Below are positions 17,237 to 26,850 of a DNA stretch of 64,000 bases, piece after piece. A model generated the notes under the pieces. It was not told where the DNA came from. It was given only the letters and a program-made list of their open reading frames with translations, and ran no database searches. The stretch is taken from the NCBI RefSeq assembly GCF_001475545.1, contig NZ_LDQC01000042.1, positions 1 through 64,000 of the forward strand. The letters are read 5' to 3'. This DNA is from Curtobacterium luteum (lineage in GTDB: Bacteria > Actinomycetota > Actinomycetes > Actinomycetales > Microbacteriaceae). Position numbers and translations under genes: made by a program. Each line of letters opens with the position of its first letter. Within the stretch, counting starts at the first letter, position 1.

Positions 17237-17602
17237 ATGCCCGCGAACGTCGATGCCCCGGAGCGGCTGCCCCAGCCGACCGTCGCCGAGATGGACCTGC
17301 CCGTCGTGCTCGACGCCCTGAGCGACCCGATCCGCCTCGCCATCCTGCACCGGTACCTGATCGATGCCGCCGGCGGGGTGCGGAGCTGCGGCTGGGTCGG
17401 CATCGACCGGCCGAAGTCGACGCTGACGCACCACTTCCGCGTCCTGCGCGAGGCCGGCCTGCTCGAACAGCACCAGGAGGGCCTCGTCCGGTCGAGCCGG
17501 GTGCGCACCGACGAGGTGCAGCAGCGGTTCCCGGGTCTGCTCGACCTCGTCGCGGCATGGGAGGTCCCCGCGGCCCTCATGCGGGACGAGGTGCCGGCAT
17601 GA
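17237..17602 (+). CDS. ArsR-family transcriptional regulator
   Basis: 121 aa from ATG 17237. The winged helix covers most of the protein: VLDALSDPIRLAILHRYLID, then IDRPKSTLTHHFRVLREAGL as recognition helix, and EGLVRSSRVR as wing. It has a Cys in RSCGWVG but no clear metal-binding ELCVCD box, so it probably senses an organic ligand rather than a metal. It likely represses itself and the divergent MFS pump through the two TGTACGA palindromes. The stop overlaps the methyltransferase start (ATGA). Confidence 0.9.
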   Translation: MPANVDAPERLPQPTVAEMDLPVVLDALSDPIRLAILHRYLIDAAGGVRSCGWVGIDRPKSTLTHHFRVLREAGLLEQHQEGLVRSSRVRTDEVQQRFPGLLDLVAAWEVPAALMRDEVPA

Positions 17603-19260
17603 CCCGCGACGGGTCCGTGGCCCGCAGCGGGTCCACGAGCCGGAGCGGGTCCACTGCGCGCGCCGCGCACGCGCTCCCCACGATCCGCACGGAGCCCGAC
17701 GCCGTCGCCGCGATCGCTGCCGACCTCCAGGCGGCCGGCTTCACCGTCGAACGTCTCGACTCCCTGTGGGGGGCCGAGGCCGCGGCCTCCCTGCACCGGG
17801 GATCGCGGGTGGCGGCGCTCCTAGCCCTCGCCGCACGGGAGTCCTCGCCGCTCGCCACCCTCGCCACGCTCTTCGTCCTCGGACTCCCCGTCTCGCGTGC
17901 CCACGCCGACGCCGCGTTCCCGACGGCCGGTGTCGACCGGGTCGTCGAGGCCGGGCTGCTGCGGCACGACACGGCGACCACCGACGACTCCGGACTCCCG
18001 CTCGACCCGGCCGACGCGCTCGTCCACCCGACGGTCGACCTCCGCCCGTACGCCTTCGTCGACGACCTCGGTGCCGGCAGCTGGTGGATCGTGTCGGACC
18101 TCGGCGAGCTCGCCCTCGGCACGGCACTGGGGGAGGAGCACGTGCTCGGCATCGGCGGGGCCACCACCACGCTGTCCGGCCTCCAGGTGCCCGTCCGGGT
18201 CCGTCGGGTGCTCGACCTCGGCACCGGGTGCGGCATCCAGGCCATGCACGCTCGCCGCTTCGCCGACGAGGTCGTCGCCACCGACATCTCCCGCCGCGCG
18301 CTCGACATCGCCCGCTGCAACGTCGCACTGAACGGGTTGGACGGCATCGAGTTCCGGCTCGGCTCCCTGTTCGAGCCCGTCGCCGGAGAACGCTTCGACC
18401 GGATCGTCTCGAACCCGCCGTTCGTCATCACGCCCCGCCGCGAGGGCGTCCCGTCCTACGAGTACCGCGACGGCGGGATGGTGGGCGACGCTCTCGTCGA
18501 GACCGTCCTCCGCGGCCTCGGCGAGCACCTCGAACCCGGCGGGACGGCGCAGCTCCTCGGCAACTGGGAGTACCGCTGGGGCTCCGACGGACTCGACCGG
18601 GTGCGGTCCTGGTTCGCGGACTCCGGCCTCGACGCCTGGGTGGTCGAGCGGGAGCGCGAGGACCCGCCCGCCTACGCGGAGACCTGGATCCGCGACGGCG
18701 GGACGAAGCCCGGCAGCGCCGAGTTCGACGACCTGGTGGACGCCTGGCTCGACGACTTCCGCGACCGCCGCGTCACCGGCGTCGGCTTCGGGTACGTCGT
18801 CGTGCGGCGGCCTCCGGCTGCGGACGACCGGCCGGGAGGCACGCCCCGCCTCCGCCGCTTCGAGCGCGTCCCCGAGGTGCTCGGGTCCAACCCCGCGGGG
18901 CTCGGCGCCACCGTCGCGCGCGTCCTCGACGCGGCCGACTGGCTCGCCGCGCACGACGACGAGGCGCTCGGCGCCGCGCACCTGCGCGTCGCCGGTGACG
19001 TCACCGAGGAACGCTTCTACTGGCCGGGCAACGACGACCCGACCGTGATGACGCTCGTCCAGGGTGGTGGGTTCGGACGTCGGGTCGACGCGGACACGGC
19101 GCTCGCCGCGTTCGCTGGCGCGTGCGACGGCGAGCTGTCGGTGCGGGCGATCATCGGTGCGATCGCGCAGATCACGGGCGTGGACGAGGACGCGCTCGTG
19201 GCCGACCTGCTGCCGCGGGCGCGCGACCTCGTCCTCGACGGACTCCTGCTCCCGGCCTGA
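17599..19260 (+). CDS. Large class I methyltransferase (DUF7059-MT-DUF7782 type)
   Basis: 553 aa. Unknown helical N-terminal domain (residues about 25-190), then a SAM domain with motif I VLDLGTGCGIQAMHARRF and the catalytic NPPF motif IVSNPPFVITP, as in N-methyltransferases of the PrmC/RsmC group that modify Gln, Asn or guanine. A C-terminal domain of about 140 residues follows. I recall this layout as a common actinobacterial protein of unknown target, probably rRNA or a translation factor. It is coupled to the ArsR gene, which is unusual for a housekeeping enzyme and may reflect chance placement. Confidence 0.85.
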   Translation: MTRDGSVARSGSTSRSGSTARAAHALPTIRTEPDAVAAIAADLQAAGFTVERLDSLWGAEAAASLHRGSRVAALLALAARESSPLATLATLFVLGLPVSRAHADAAFPTAGVDRVVEAGLLRHDTATTDDSGLPLDPADALVHPTVDLRPYAFVDDLGAGSWWIVSDLGELALGTALGEEHVLGIGGATTTLSGLQVPVRVRRVLDLGTGCGIQAMHARRFADEVVATDISRRALDIARCNVALNGLDGIEFRLGSLFEPVAGERFDRIVSNPPFVITPRREGVPSYEYRDGGMVGDALVETVLRGLGEHLEPGGTAQLLGNWEYRWGSDGLDRVRSWFADSGLDAWVVEREREDPPAYAETWIRDGGTKPGSAEFDDLVDAWLDDFRDRRVTGVGFGYVVVRRPPAADDRPGGTPRLRRFERVPEVLGSNPAGLGATVARVLDAADWLAAHDDEALGAAHLRVAGDVTEERFYWPGNDDPTVMTLVQGGGFGRRVDADTALAAFAGACDGELSVRAIIGAIAQITGVDEDALVADLLPRARDLVLDGLLLPA

Positions 19261-19307
19261 CCGGGAGGCTGCCCGAGCGGCGGCCGCCCGGGCAGGCGTG
19301 ACCGGGC

Positions 19308-20171
19308 TCAGCTGCGGTGGTCGCGCCAGCTGTGCTCGGGCGCGTAGCCGAGCAGCTCGCGGGCCTTCTCGCTCGAGAGCAGCGAGCTGACGCCGTCGAT
19401 GTCGCTCCGACGCTCGATGTCCGGGACGAAGCGCTCGACGAGCTCGATCGTCGGGGTGTCCATCACGGTGTCGGGGCTCGCGATCACGAACGCCTCGAAC
19501 CCGGTGAGGTCCGCCTCGAGGGCGCGCCGGACAGCCTGGGCGCCGTCGCGGGAGTCGATGTACGACCACAGGTTGAAGGTCTTCGCCTCCGGGGTCGCGT
19601 CCCACGGGAACGCCGGGTAGTCGGTCTCGTCCATGACGTTCGAGAACCGGAGGCCGATCATCTTCAGCTCCGGGTCCCACCGGGTGAAGTGGCGGGCCAT
19701 CTCCTCCTCCACGGCCTTGCCGAGGGAGTACGAGGACTGCGGGCGGACCGGGAACTCCTCGTCCACGGGCAGGTACGGCGGGTGGTGCTCGCCCATCGGG
19801 ATGCCGAGCAGGGTCTCGCTCGACGCCCACACCACGTTCTTGATCCCGGCCTGGCGAGCGGCGTGGAAGACGTTGATCGACGACGTCGCGTTGTTCGTGA
19901 TGAGGGCCACGTCCGGAACCTGCCCCGGAGCGGGCACGGCGGCGAGGTGCACCACGGCGTCGACGTGGTCGTACCGGTCGTCCACCCCGAGCAGCACGTT
20001 CAGGACCTGTCCGTGGTCGGTGAGGTCGGTGCGGATGAACGGCACCCGCTCGGGCTTGTCCGGCGAGGGCACCCGGTCCACGAGCACCACGTCGTACCCG
20101 TGCTCGTCCAGGTGCCGGACCACGGCCCGTCCGAGCTTCCCGCTGCCTCCGGTGACCACCACGCGCGTCAT
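19308..20171 (-). CDS. NAD-dependent epimerase/dehydratase (extended SDR)
   Basis: 287 aa from ATG 20171. The Rossmann glycine motif is VVVTGGSGKLGRAVV. The middle has DAVVHLAAVPAPG and the SDR active-site YxxxK in SSYSLGKAVEEEM. Family members act on nucleotide sugars or sugar lactones; the substrate cannot be predicted. It stands alone, converging with the methyltransferase. Confidence 0.88.
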   Translation of the reverse strand: MTRVVVTGGSGKLGRAVVRHLDEHGYDVVLVDRVPSPDKPERVPFIRTDLTDHGQVLNVLLGVDDRYDHVDAVVHLAAVPAPGQVPDVALITNNATSSINVFHAARQAGIKNVVWASSETLLGIPMGEHHPPYLPVDEEFPVRPQSSYSLGKAVEEEMARHFTRWDPELKMIGLRFSNVMDETDYPAFPWDATPEAKTFNLWSYIDSRDGAQAVRRALEADLTGFEAFVIASPDTVMDTPTIELVERFVPDIERRSDIDGVSSLLSSEKARELLGYAPEHSWRDHRS

Positions 20172-20323
20172 CGCGTCTCCTCTTCGTCGAGTCTTGCGTA
20201 CCCCCTCATCCTGCCCGGCGCGGGGTGGACGCAACCAGGCACGGGCGGTACCTGTCCGCCGGACGCTGCACGGGCCTCCCGGCCGGCGCGCCTGCGCGCA
20301 GCAGCATCGGGCATGATCGTACG

Positions 20324-22036
20324 GTGTCCTCTCCCGACGTGACCGCCGCCTTCCGTGCCGCGCGTGACCAGCTCCTCGACGCGGCCTCCGCCGACCAGGC
20401 CCGTGCCGGCTTCACCTGGCCCGACGTCGGCGAGACGTTCAACTGGGCGGACGACTGGTTCGACGTCATCGCCCGCGGCAGCGACCGCACCGCGCTCCAC
20501 CTCGTCGACGCCGAGCGCGACCGGCGGTTCAGCTACGCCGAGATGGCGGCGCGGTCGGACCGGCTCGCGGCGTTCCTGCACGCGCACGGCGTCCGGAAGG
20601 GCGACCACGTGCTCCTCATGCTCGGCAACCAGCTCGAGATCTGGGAGACGATGCTCGCGGTGATGAAGGTCGGCGCGGTGATCCTGCCGACGACCACGAT
20701 GCTCGACACCGCCGACCTGCAGGACCGCGTCGACCGTGGTGCCGTCGCACACGTCGTGACGAACGCCTCGGAGACCGCCAAGTTCGACGGCGTGCACGGC
20801 GACTTCTCGCGCATCGCCGTCGGGGACCCGATCGACGGATGGACGAGCTACCCGACCGACCTCGGCGAGCCCGCGCCCGCGGGCGAGGTCCGACCCGTGG
20901 TCCGGACCCTCGCGACCGACCCCTGCCTGGTGTACTTCACCTCGGGGACGACGTCGAAGCCGAAGATGGTCGTGCACTCGCAGACCTCGTACCCGGTCGG
21001 GCACCTCAGCACCATGCACTGGATCGGCGTCCGCCCGGGCGACGTCCACCTCGCGATCAGCTCGCCCGGCTGGGGCAAGCACGCGTGGAGTTGCTTCTTC
21101 GCGCCGTGGATCGCCGAGGCCACCATCTTCGTGCACGACACCCCGCGGTTCGACCCGGTGGCGCTGCTCGCCGCACTCGACCGGCACGAGGTGACGTCCT
21201 TCTGCGCGCCGCCGACAGCCTGGCGGATGATGCTGCAGGGCGACCTCGGGGCCCGGCCGCGGGCGCTCCGCGAGGTCGTCTCCGCCGGTGAGCCGCTCAA
21301 CCCCGAGGTGATCTCGCGGGTCGCCGACGCCTGGGGCCTGACGATCCGCGACGGCTACGGCCAGACCGAGACCACGGCGATCATCGGCAACCCGCCCGGC
21401 GCTCCCGTCACCCCCGGGGCGATGGGTACGCCGCTGCCCGGTGTTGAGGTCGTCCTCCTCGACCCGCTCACCGGCGAGCGGACCGATGAGGGCGAGGTCT
21501 GCCTCGACCTGACCCGCCGCCCGCTGAACCTCATGTCCGGCTACCTCGGGGACCCCGACCGCACCGAGGTCGCCATGCGCGACGGGTTCTTCCACACCGG
21601 GGACATCGCCTCGCGTGACGCCGACGGGCAGCTGACGTTCATCGGTCGCACCGACGACGTGTTCAAGTCGTCGGACTACAAGGTGTCGCCGTTCGAGGTC
21701 GAGAGCGCCCTGCTCCAGCACCCCGCGGTCGCCGAGAGCGCGGTCGTGCCCGCTCCGGACGCCGCCCGGCTCAACATCGTCAAGGCGTACGTGACGCTCG
21801 CCGCGGGGTGGGTCGGGGACGCGGACACCGCCCTGCAGGTCCTGCAGCACGCGCGGACGGCGCTCCCCGCGTTCGCCCGGGTCCGCCGCGTCGAGTTCGC
21901 GGAGCTGCCGAAGACGATCTCGGGCAAGATCCGCCGGGTCGAGCTGCGGGAGCGCGAGGAGCGGGCGGCCGCGGCCGGGGTCCCGGTCGCGGGGGAGTGG
22001 CGCGAGGACGCTTTCCCGGAGCTCCGGCGCAGCTGA
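20324..22036 (+). CDS. AMP-forming acyl-CoA synthetase (medium-chain/acetyl type)
   Basis: 570 aa from GTG 20324. It activates a carboxylic acid with ATP and CoA. It carries the AMP-binding P-loop YFTSGTTSKPKMVVHS near residue 204, the GYGQTETT motif near 345, FFHTGDIASRDADGQL with FIGRTDDVFKSS near 425, and the C-terminal LPKTISGKIRRVELR with catalytic Lys near 530. The overall pattern is closest to the AcsM/acetyl-CoA synthetase-like branch. It is a single gene divergent from the epimerase. Confidence 0.9.
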   Translation: MSSPDVTAAFRAARDQLLDAASADQARAGFTWPDVGETFNWADDWFDVIARGSDRTALHLVDAERDRRFSYAEMAARSDRLAAFLHAHGVRKGDHVLLMLGNQLEIWETMLAVMKVGAVILPTTTMLDTADLQDRVDRGAVAHVVTNASETAKFDGVHGDFSRIAVGDPIDGWTSYPTDLGEPAPAGEVRPVVRTLATDPCLVYFTSGTTSKPKMVVHSQTSYPVGHLSTMHWIGVRPGDVHLAISSPGWGKHAWSCFFAPWIAEATIFVHDTPRFDPVALLAALDRHEVTSFCAPPTAWRMMLQGDLGARPRALREVVSAGEPLNPEVISRVADAWGLTIRDGYGQTETTAIIGNPPGAPVTPGAMGTPLPGVEVVLLDPLTGERTDEGEVCLDLTRRPLNLMSGYLGDPDRTEVAMRDGFFHTGDIASRDADGQLTFIGRTDDVFKSSDYKVSPFEVESALLQHPAVAESAVVPAPDAARLNIVKAYVTLAAGWVGDADTALQVLQHARTALPAFARVRRVEFAELPKTISGKIRRVELREREERAAAAGVPVAGEWREDAFPELRRS

Positions 22037-22151
22037 CGCGCGCAGCGGACGCGTGCGGCGTGCGCCGTCGTGGCGTACGCCGTCGTGGCGCGCGCAGCGC
22101 GACGTGCGCCACGGCGGCGTCCACTGATGCGCCCGCTGCGCTCGGTGCTCG

Positions 22152-22748
22152 TCAGTCGGTGACGCCGGCCTCGGCCTGCGTCACGGCGAGCTGCGCGATG
22201 AGCTCGACGTGCGCCGCCATGTCCCGCGACGGGTCGTAGAGCCACTGGATCTGCATGCCGTCCGACACCGCGAGCATGATGCTCGCCAGGGCCTCGGTGT
22301 CGATGCCGGCACGGAGCCGTCCGGCGTCCTGCATCTCGCGGAGCTGCCCGGCCATCGTCCTGCGGCCGTTCTCGTAGCGCTGCTGGAAGTAGTCGTGCGC
22401 CGCGTGCTCCGGGTCGGTCGCGGCCGCTGCGGACAGGTTCACGAACATCTGCACGAGCCCCGGGACCTCGGCGTTGTGCCGCACCACCGCGGCGAGGAGC
22501 TCGGCCGGGTCCGACGCCTGCCAGTCGTGCGCGTCGTCGATCGCGTCGCGGCGCTTGAGCACCTCGACCCACAGCTCGTCCTTGGAGTCGAAGTAGTGCA
22601 GCAGTCCGGCCTGGGTCAGCCCCACGGCGTCGGCGATGTCCTTGATGCTGGTGCGGCGGAAGCCGTTGACGGCGACGAGGTCGAGCGCGATCGTGAGGAT
22701 CTCCTCGCGCTTCGCGATGCCCTTTGCGTACGAACCCCGTCGTGCCAT
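22152..22748 (-). CDS. TetR-family regulator of the adjacent MFS/beta-glucosidase genes
   Basis: 198 aa from ATG 22748. N-terminal HTH: REEILTIALDLVAVNGFRRT, then IKDIADAVGLTQAGLLHYF, a typical TetR recognition helix. The rest is the helical ligand domain. It is divergent from an MFS carrier and a GH3 glucosidase; a sugar or aglycone is the probable inducer. A weak AAACC-N11-GGTTT palindrome lies between the genes. Confidence 0.9.
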   Translation of the reverse strand: MARRGSYAKGIAKREEILTIALDLVAVNGFRRTSIKDIADAVGLTQAGLLHYFDSKDELWVEVLKRRDAIDDAHDWQASDPAELLAAVVRHNAEVPGLVQMFVNLSAAAATDPEHAAHDYFQQRYENGRRTMAGQLREMQDAGRLRAGIDTEALASIMLAVSDGMQIQWLYDPSRDMAAHVELIAQLAVTQAEAGVTD

Positions 22749-22780
22749 GCGGTGACCATACCGCTCGCAGCACCCGGGAT

Positions 22781-22801
22781 AAACCAAGCGGAAGTAGGTT
22801 T
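22781..22801. promoter_or_regulatory. Possible TetR operator
   Basis: AAACC (22781-22785) and GGTTT (22797-22801) form a short palindrome with an 11-base spacer, in the divergent promoter region of the TetR gene and the MFS gene. Only the arms match, so this is tentative. Confidence 0.35.
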
Positions 22802-22880
22802 TGGGTGCTACCGTGATCGGAGCCGCCGAGGAAGGCGTGCGAGTCACCGGCGCTGGTGGCGTACCCGGAAGAAGGACCCA

Positions 22881-24149
22881 GTGGCCAACGACGCCCTGAC
22901 CATGGCCGACACCCCCACCGCAGTCGCTCCCACACGCGGTCGGGGCAACCCGCTGATGTACACGCTCGGCATGCCGATCGCGATGTTCGGCCTGTTCATC
23001 GCCCTCCTGCCGCCCGTGCTCGTCGCGATGGCGCTCAAGGTCGCGGAGATCGCGCCGCAGAACCAGGCCGGCGTGCTCGGCACCGCCCTCGGCATCGGCG
23101 CGTTCGCGGCGATGGTCGCCAACCCCCTGGCCGGTCGCCTGAGCGACCGGACGGCCGGGAGGCTCGGCATGCGTCGCCCGTGGATCATCGGTGGCACCGT
23201 GGTCGGCTTCGCAGCCCTCGTGGCCGTCGCGACGACGTCCTCCGTCGTCGTCCTCGTGGTCGCCTGGGGCGTCGCGCAGATCGCGTACAACGCGACGATC
23301 GCCGCACTCACGGCGGTCATGCCGGACCACGTCACCCGCTCGCAGCGCGGCCGCGTCGCCGCGCTCCTCGGACTGGCGCAGAACCTCGCGCTCGTCGGCG
23401 GCACCTTCCTCGTGCAGCTCTTCACGACCTCGGCCACGCAGATGATCGTCCCCGGGGCGATCGGGTCGGCCCTCGTCGTGCTCTACGCCGTGCTCTTCCG
23501 TGACCGCGTGCTCGTGAACCGCCCGACCACGAGGCTCGGCGTCGGACAGCTCTTCGGGTCGTTCGTCTTCAACCCGGTCAAGCACCCGGACCTCGGCTGG
23601 GCCTGGCTGACCCGCTTCATGATGGTCGCCGCGCAGTACACCGCGGTCTCCTACCTCACGTACTTCCTGCGCGACGACATCGGAGTGAACGAGGCGAACC
23701 TCGCGAACGCGGTCTTCCAGGGCACGCTGTGGAACGTCGTCGGGATCGTCCTGACCTCGCTCGTGGCCGGCTGGCTGTCCGACCGCCTCGGGCGGCGCAA
23801 GCTCTTCGTGGCGGTCGCGGGCGTCGTCGGGGTCGTGGGTCTCGTGCTCATCGCGCTCGCTCCGTCGCTGTCGTTGGTGCTCGTCGGCGAGTTCGTCATG
23901 GGCGCCGGCATGGGTGTCTTCTACGCGGTCGACCTCGCGCTCATCACCGACGTGCTGCCCTCCGACCAGGACAACGCGAAGGACCTCGGTGTCGTGAACA
24001 TCGCGCAGGCCCTCCCGCAGTCGATCGTCCCGGCGGCGGCCCCTGGCGTGATCGCCCTGACCGGCGGCTACAGCGGCTTCTTCATCACCGGAGCGGTGGT
24101 CGGCCTGCTCGGCATCGCCTCCGTCTCCCGCATCCGCGGCGTGCGCTGA
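22881..24149 (+). CDS. MFS sugar transporter of the glucoside locus
   Basis: 422 aa from GTG 22881 (GAAGGA upstream). It has twelve membrane segments and MFS motif GRLSDRTAGRLGMRRPW. It is related to the carrier at 45506-46822: both have FVFNP-KH--LGWAWL in the central loop and a KDLGV-NIA-LPQ segment near the end. Both genes are placed with sugar-cleaving enzymes, so uptake of glucosides or disaccharides is likely. It is followed after 31 bases by the GH3 gene. Confidence 0.87.
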   Translation: MANDALTMADTPTAVAPTRGRGNPLMYTLGMPIAMFGLFIALLPPVLVAMALKVAEIAPQNQAGVLGTALGIGAFAAMVANPLAGRLSDRTAGRLGMRRPWIIGGTVVGFAALVAVATTSSVVVLVVAWGVAQIAYNATIAALTAVMPDHVTRSQRGRVAALLGLAQNLALVGGTFLVQLFTTSATQMIVPGAIGSALVVLYAVLFRDRVLVNRPTTRLGVGQLFGSFVFNPVKHPDLGWAWLTRFMMVAAQYTAVSYLTYFLRDDIGVNEANLANAVFQGTLWNVVGIVLTSLVAGWLSDRLGRRKLFVAVAGVVGVVGLVLIALAPSLSLVLVGEFVMGAGMGVFYAVDLALITDVLPSDQDNAKDLGVVNIAQALPQSIVPAAAPGVIALTGGYSGFFITGAVVGLLGIASVSRIRGVR

Positions 24150-24180
24150 CGCCCGCCCACCCACGAAAGGACCGATCATC

Positions 24181-26655
24181 GTGACCACCGTGAACGAGAC
24201 GACCCGTGCCTCCAGTCCGCTGACCGAGCGCATCGAGGCGCTCCTCGACCAGCTGACCGTCGAGGAGAAGGTGCAGTTGCTCACCGGACGTGACTTCTGG
24301 ACCACCTGGCCGATCGAGAAGATCGGGCTCCGCCGCATCCTCATGTCCGACGGGCCCTCCGGCGTCCGCGGCGAGGTGTGGGACGAGCGCGACCCCTCGC
24401 TCAACCTGCCGTCCGCCACCGCGCTGTCCGCGAGCTGGGACCGCGCGATCGCCAAGCGCTACGGCGCCGCGGCTGCGGTGGAGGCGCGGCGCAAGGGCGT
24501 CGACGTCGTCCTCGGCCCGACGATCAACCTGCACCGCTCGCCCCTCGGCGGTCGGCACTTCGAGGCGTTCAGCGAGGACCCGGTGCTCACCGCCGACCTC
24601 GCTGCCAGCTACGTCGAGGGCGTGCAGGAGAACGGCGTCGCCGCGACACCGAAGCACTACATCGCCAACGACTACGAGACCGACCGCTTCACCGCCTCGA
24701 CCGAGGTGTCCGACCGGGCCCTCCGCGAGCTCTACCTGCTCGCGTTCGAGAAGGCCGTCACCGAGGCGCACGCCTGGGCGATCATGTCGTCCTACAACGC
24801 GATCAACGGCGTGACCGCGTCGGAGAACGACCTGCTCGAGACGCCGCTCAACTCCGAGTGGGGCTTCGACGGCATCGTCGTCTCCGACTGGACCGGCGTC
24901 CGCTCCGTCGACTCGGCGAAGGCGTCCCAGGACGTCGCGATGCCCGGGCCGAACCCGTGGTGGAGCGAGGGGCCGCTGCTCGACGCCGTGCGCTCCGGCG
25001 ACGTCCCCGAGGCCGACATCGACCGCAAGGTCCGTCGCATCCTGACCCTGGCTGCCCGGGTCGGGGCCATCGAGGGCTTCGAGCCGGTCGCCGCGGAACC
25101 CGTGCACGTCGAGGACGGCGTCGCGTTCGTCCGCGAGGCCGAGGCCGAGGGTACCGTCCTCGTCCGCAACACCGGGATCCTGCCGCTCGACCCGGCTGCC
25201 GTGTCGCGTGTCGCGCTGCTCGGGCACAACGCCGACCAGGCCCGCAGCCAGGGCGGCGGCTCCGCCACCGTCGTGCCGTCGCACGTCGTGACGCCCGTCG
25301 AGGGCATCCGCGCCGCGTTCCCGGGCGCGACGGTCGACCACGCCATCGGCGCCGTCGTGCAGGAGGGCATCGCCGAGTTCCCGCTGTCGACCATCACGAA
25401 CCCGGCGACCGGCGAGCCGGGTGCGCGCGTCGCGTTCGTGCGTGACGGCGAGGAGATCTTCGTCGAGGACCGCCGGGCGACCGCGCTGTTCTGGTTCGGC
25501 GGCGACGCACCGACCCGCGAGGCGGACCGACTCGACATCACCACCACCTACACCGCTCCGACGACCGGCACCGTCCGGATCGGCATCGGCGCGGCGGGGC
25601 ACTCGCGCATGTGGATCGACGGCACGCTCGTGCTCGACGAGTTCGTCGGTGTCGAGGGCGACCAGCTCGGCGCCGCCTTCCTCAACCCGCCGGCGCGCTC
25701 CGTCCCGGTCGAGGTCGAGGCCGGCCAGCAGGTCGCGATCCGCATCGAGTACGACGTCGTCCAGGACGAGGCCCTCGGCGGGGTGCTCGCGTACCAGTTC
25801 GGCACCGAGCCGAGCGACGCGGACCCGGCCGACCTGATCGAGGAGGCCGTCCGCACCGCCACCGGTGCCGACGTCGCGGTCGTGGTCGTGGGCACGAACA
25901 GCAAGGTCGAGTCCGAGGGCTACGACCGTGACTCGCTCGCACTGCCCGGACACCAGGACGACCTCGTCCGTGCCGTGGCCGCCGCCAACCCGAACACGGT
26001 CGTGGTGGTCAACTCCGGCTCCCCGGTCGAGATGCCGTGGCGCAACGACGTCGCTGCGGTGCTCCTGACCTGGTTCGGCGGGCAGGAGTACGGCAACGCG
26101 CTCGCCGACGTGCTGACCGGTGCCGCGGAGCCCGGCGGGCGCCTGCCCACGACCTGGCCCGCGACGCTCGAGGACGTCCCCGTGTCGAACGTCACGCCGG
26201 TCCACGGGAAGGTCGCCTACGACGAGGGCGTCCACATCGGCTACCGAGCGTGGCTCCGCGCCGGAACCGAGCCGGCGTACCCGTTCGGTCACGGCCTCGG
26301 CTACACGACCTGGACGATCGACGGTGTCGCGGCGACCCCCACGGTCCGCGAGGGCGACGCCGTCATCGTCACCGCGACGGTCGCCAACACCGGTGCGCGC
26401 GCCGGCAAGCACGTCGTGCAGGTCTACGCCTCGCGCGCCGACTCCGCGGTCGACCGGCCGGTCCGCTGGCTCGTCGGCTTCGCCCCGGTGCGCCTCGACG
26501 CCGGTGCCTCGACCGAGGTGTCGATCGAGGTCCCGGCCCGCGCGTTCGCGCACTGGGACGGTGTGTGGGCGTACGAGCCAGGGGTTTTCACCCTGCACGT
26601 CGGGGCGTCGGTGACCGACGAGGCCGGCACCACGACCCTCGAACTGGAGCAGTGA
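24181..26655 (+). CDS. GH3 beta-glucosidase with PA14 and FnIII-like domains
   Basis: 824 aa from GTG 24181. The GH3 N-terminal barrel contains the KHYIANDYETDR motif and the nucleophile Asp236 in GIVVSDWTG. The second GH3 domain is split by a PA14 module at about residues 420-540 (TGTVRIGIGAAGHSRMWIDG), as in many bacterial BglX-like enzymes acting on beta-glucosides. A fibronectin III-like domain lies at about 715-820 (ANTGARAGKHVVQVYAS). No signal peptide, so it acts on imported substrate and fits the preceding carrier. Confidence 0.94.
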   Translation: MTTVNETTRASSPLTERIEALLDQLTVEEKVQLLTGRDFWTTWPIEKIGLRRILMSDGPSGVRGEVWDERDPSLNLPSATALSASWDRAIAKRYGAAAAVEARRKGVDVVLGPTINLHRSPLGGRHFEAFSEDPVLTADLAASYVEGVQENGVAATPKHYIANDYETDRFTASTEVSDRALRELYLLAFEKAVTEAHAWAIMSSYNAINGVTASENDLLETPLNSEWGFDGIVVSDWTGVRSVDSAKASQDVAMPGPNPWWSEGPLLDAVRSGDVPEADIDRKVRRILTLAARVGAIEGFEPVAAEPVHVEDGVAFVREAEAEGTVLVRNTGILPLDPAAVSRVALLGHNADQARSQGGGSATVVPSHVVTPVEGIRAAFPGATVDHAIGAVVQEGIAEFPLSTITNPATGEPGARVAFVRDGEEIFVEDRRATALFWFGGDAPTREADRLDITTTYTAPTTGTVRIGIGAAGHSRMWIDGTLVLDEFVGVEGDQLGAAFLNPPARSVPVEVEAGQQVAIRIEYDVVQDEALGGVLAYQFGTEPSDADPADLIEEAVRTATGADVAVVVVGTNSKVESEGYDRDSLALPGHQDDLVRAVAAANPNTVVVVNSGSPVEMPWRNDVAAVLLTWFGGQEYGNALADVLTGAAEPGGRLPTTWPATLEDVPVSNVTPVHGKVAYDEGVHIGYRAWLRAGTEPAYPFGHGLGYTTWTIDGVAATPTVREGDAVIVTATVANTGARAGKHVVQVYASRADSAVDRPVRWLVGFAPVRLDAGASTEVSIEVPARAFAHWDGVWAYEPGVFTLHVGASVTDEAGTTTLELEQ

Positions 26656-26690
26656 TCACATCCGGTTTCCGCGCGCGCGCGTGGTGCATT
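26656..26690. other. Spacer between the GH3 stop and the RNA candidate
   Basis: Thirty-five bases including an alternating CG run. No coding sequence. A weak promoter -35 element could lie here. Confidence 0.4.
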
Positions 26691-26693
26691 CAG

Positions 26694-26699
26694 TAACAT
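26694..26699 (+). promoter_or_regulatory. -10-like hexamer TAACAT
   Basis: TAACAT seven bases before the first stem of the structured RNA candidate. The -35 region is not convincing. It is an AT-rich spot in a GC-rich background. Confidence 0.45.
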
Positions 26700-26704
26700 G
26701 ATCC

Positions 26705-26850
26705 CGCGCGTGCCGGCTGGTTACCGGTCGCGCACACACCACGAACGGTGCCGTCGTGCGTGCGAGCCGATCTCCTGATCCGATCGGTCAGCCCGGACGG
26801 CACCGGTGTGTCCAGGATGCGCCCCCACGCTCTGCGCGGGGGCGCATTCG
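26705..26850 (+). ncRNA. Candidate structured small RNA
   Basis: Three consecutive stem structures are seen. The first pairs GCGCG with CGCGC and CCGG with CCGG (26706-26733). The second is a long hairpin with outer arms 26734-26740 and 26805-26811 (ACACACC/GGTGTGT), middle arms 26747-26755 and 26796-26804 (GGTGCCGTC/GACGGCACC) and inner arms CCGATC/GATCGG. The third is a terminator at 26817-26847. There is no ORF. I do not recognise the class; a 6S-like regulator or a processed 3' UTR are possible. Confidence 0.55.
26817..26847 (+). terminator. Intrinsic terminator
   Basis: ATGCGCCCCC (26817-26826) and GGGGGCGCAT (26838-26847) form a perfect 10-bp stem with an 11-nt loop, followed by TCGTCGTT. 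It ends the RNA candidate and any read-through from the GH3 gene. Confidence 0.8.
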
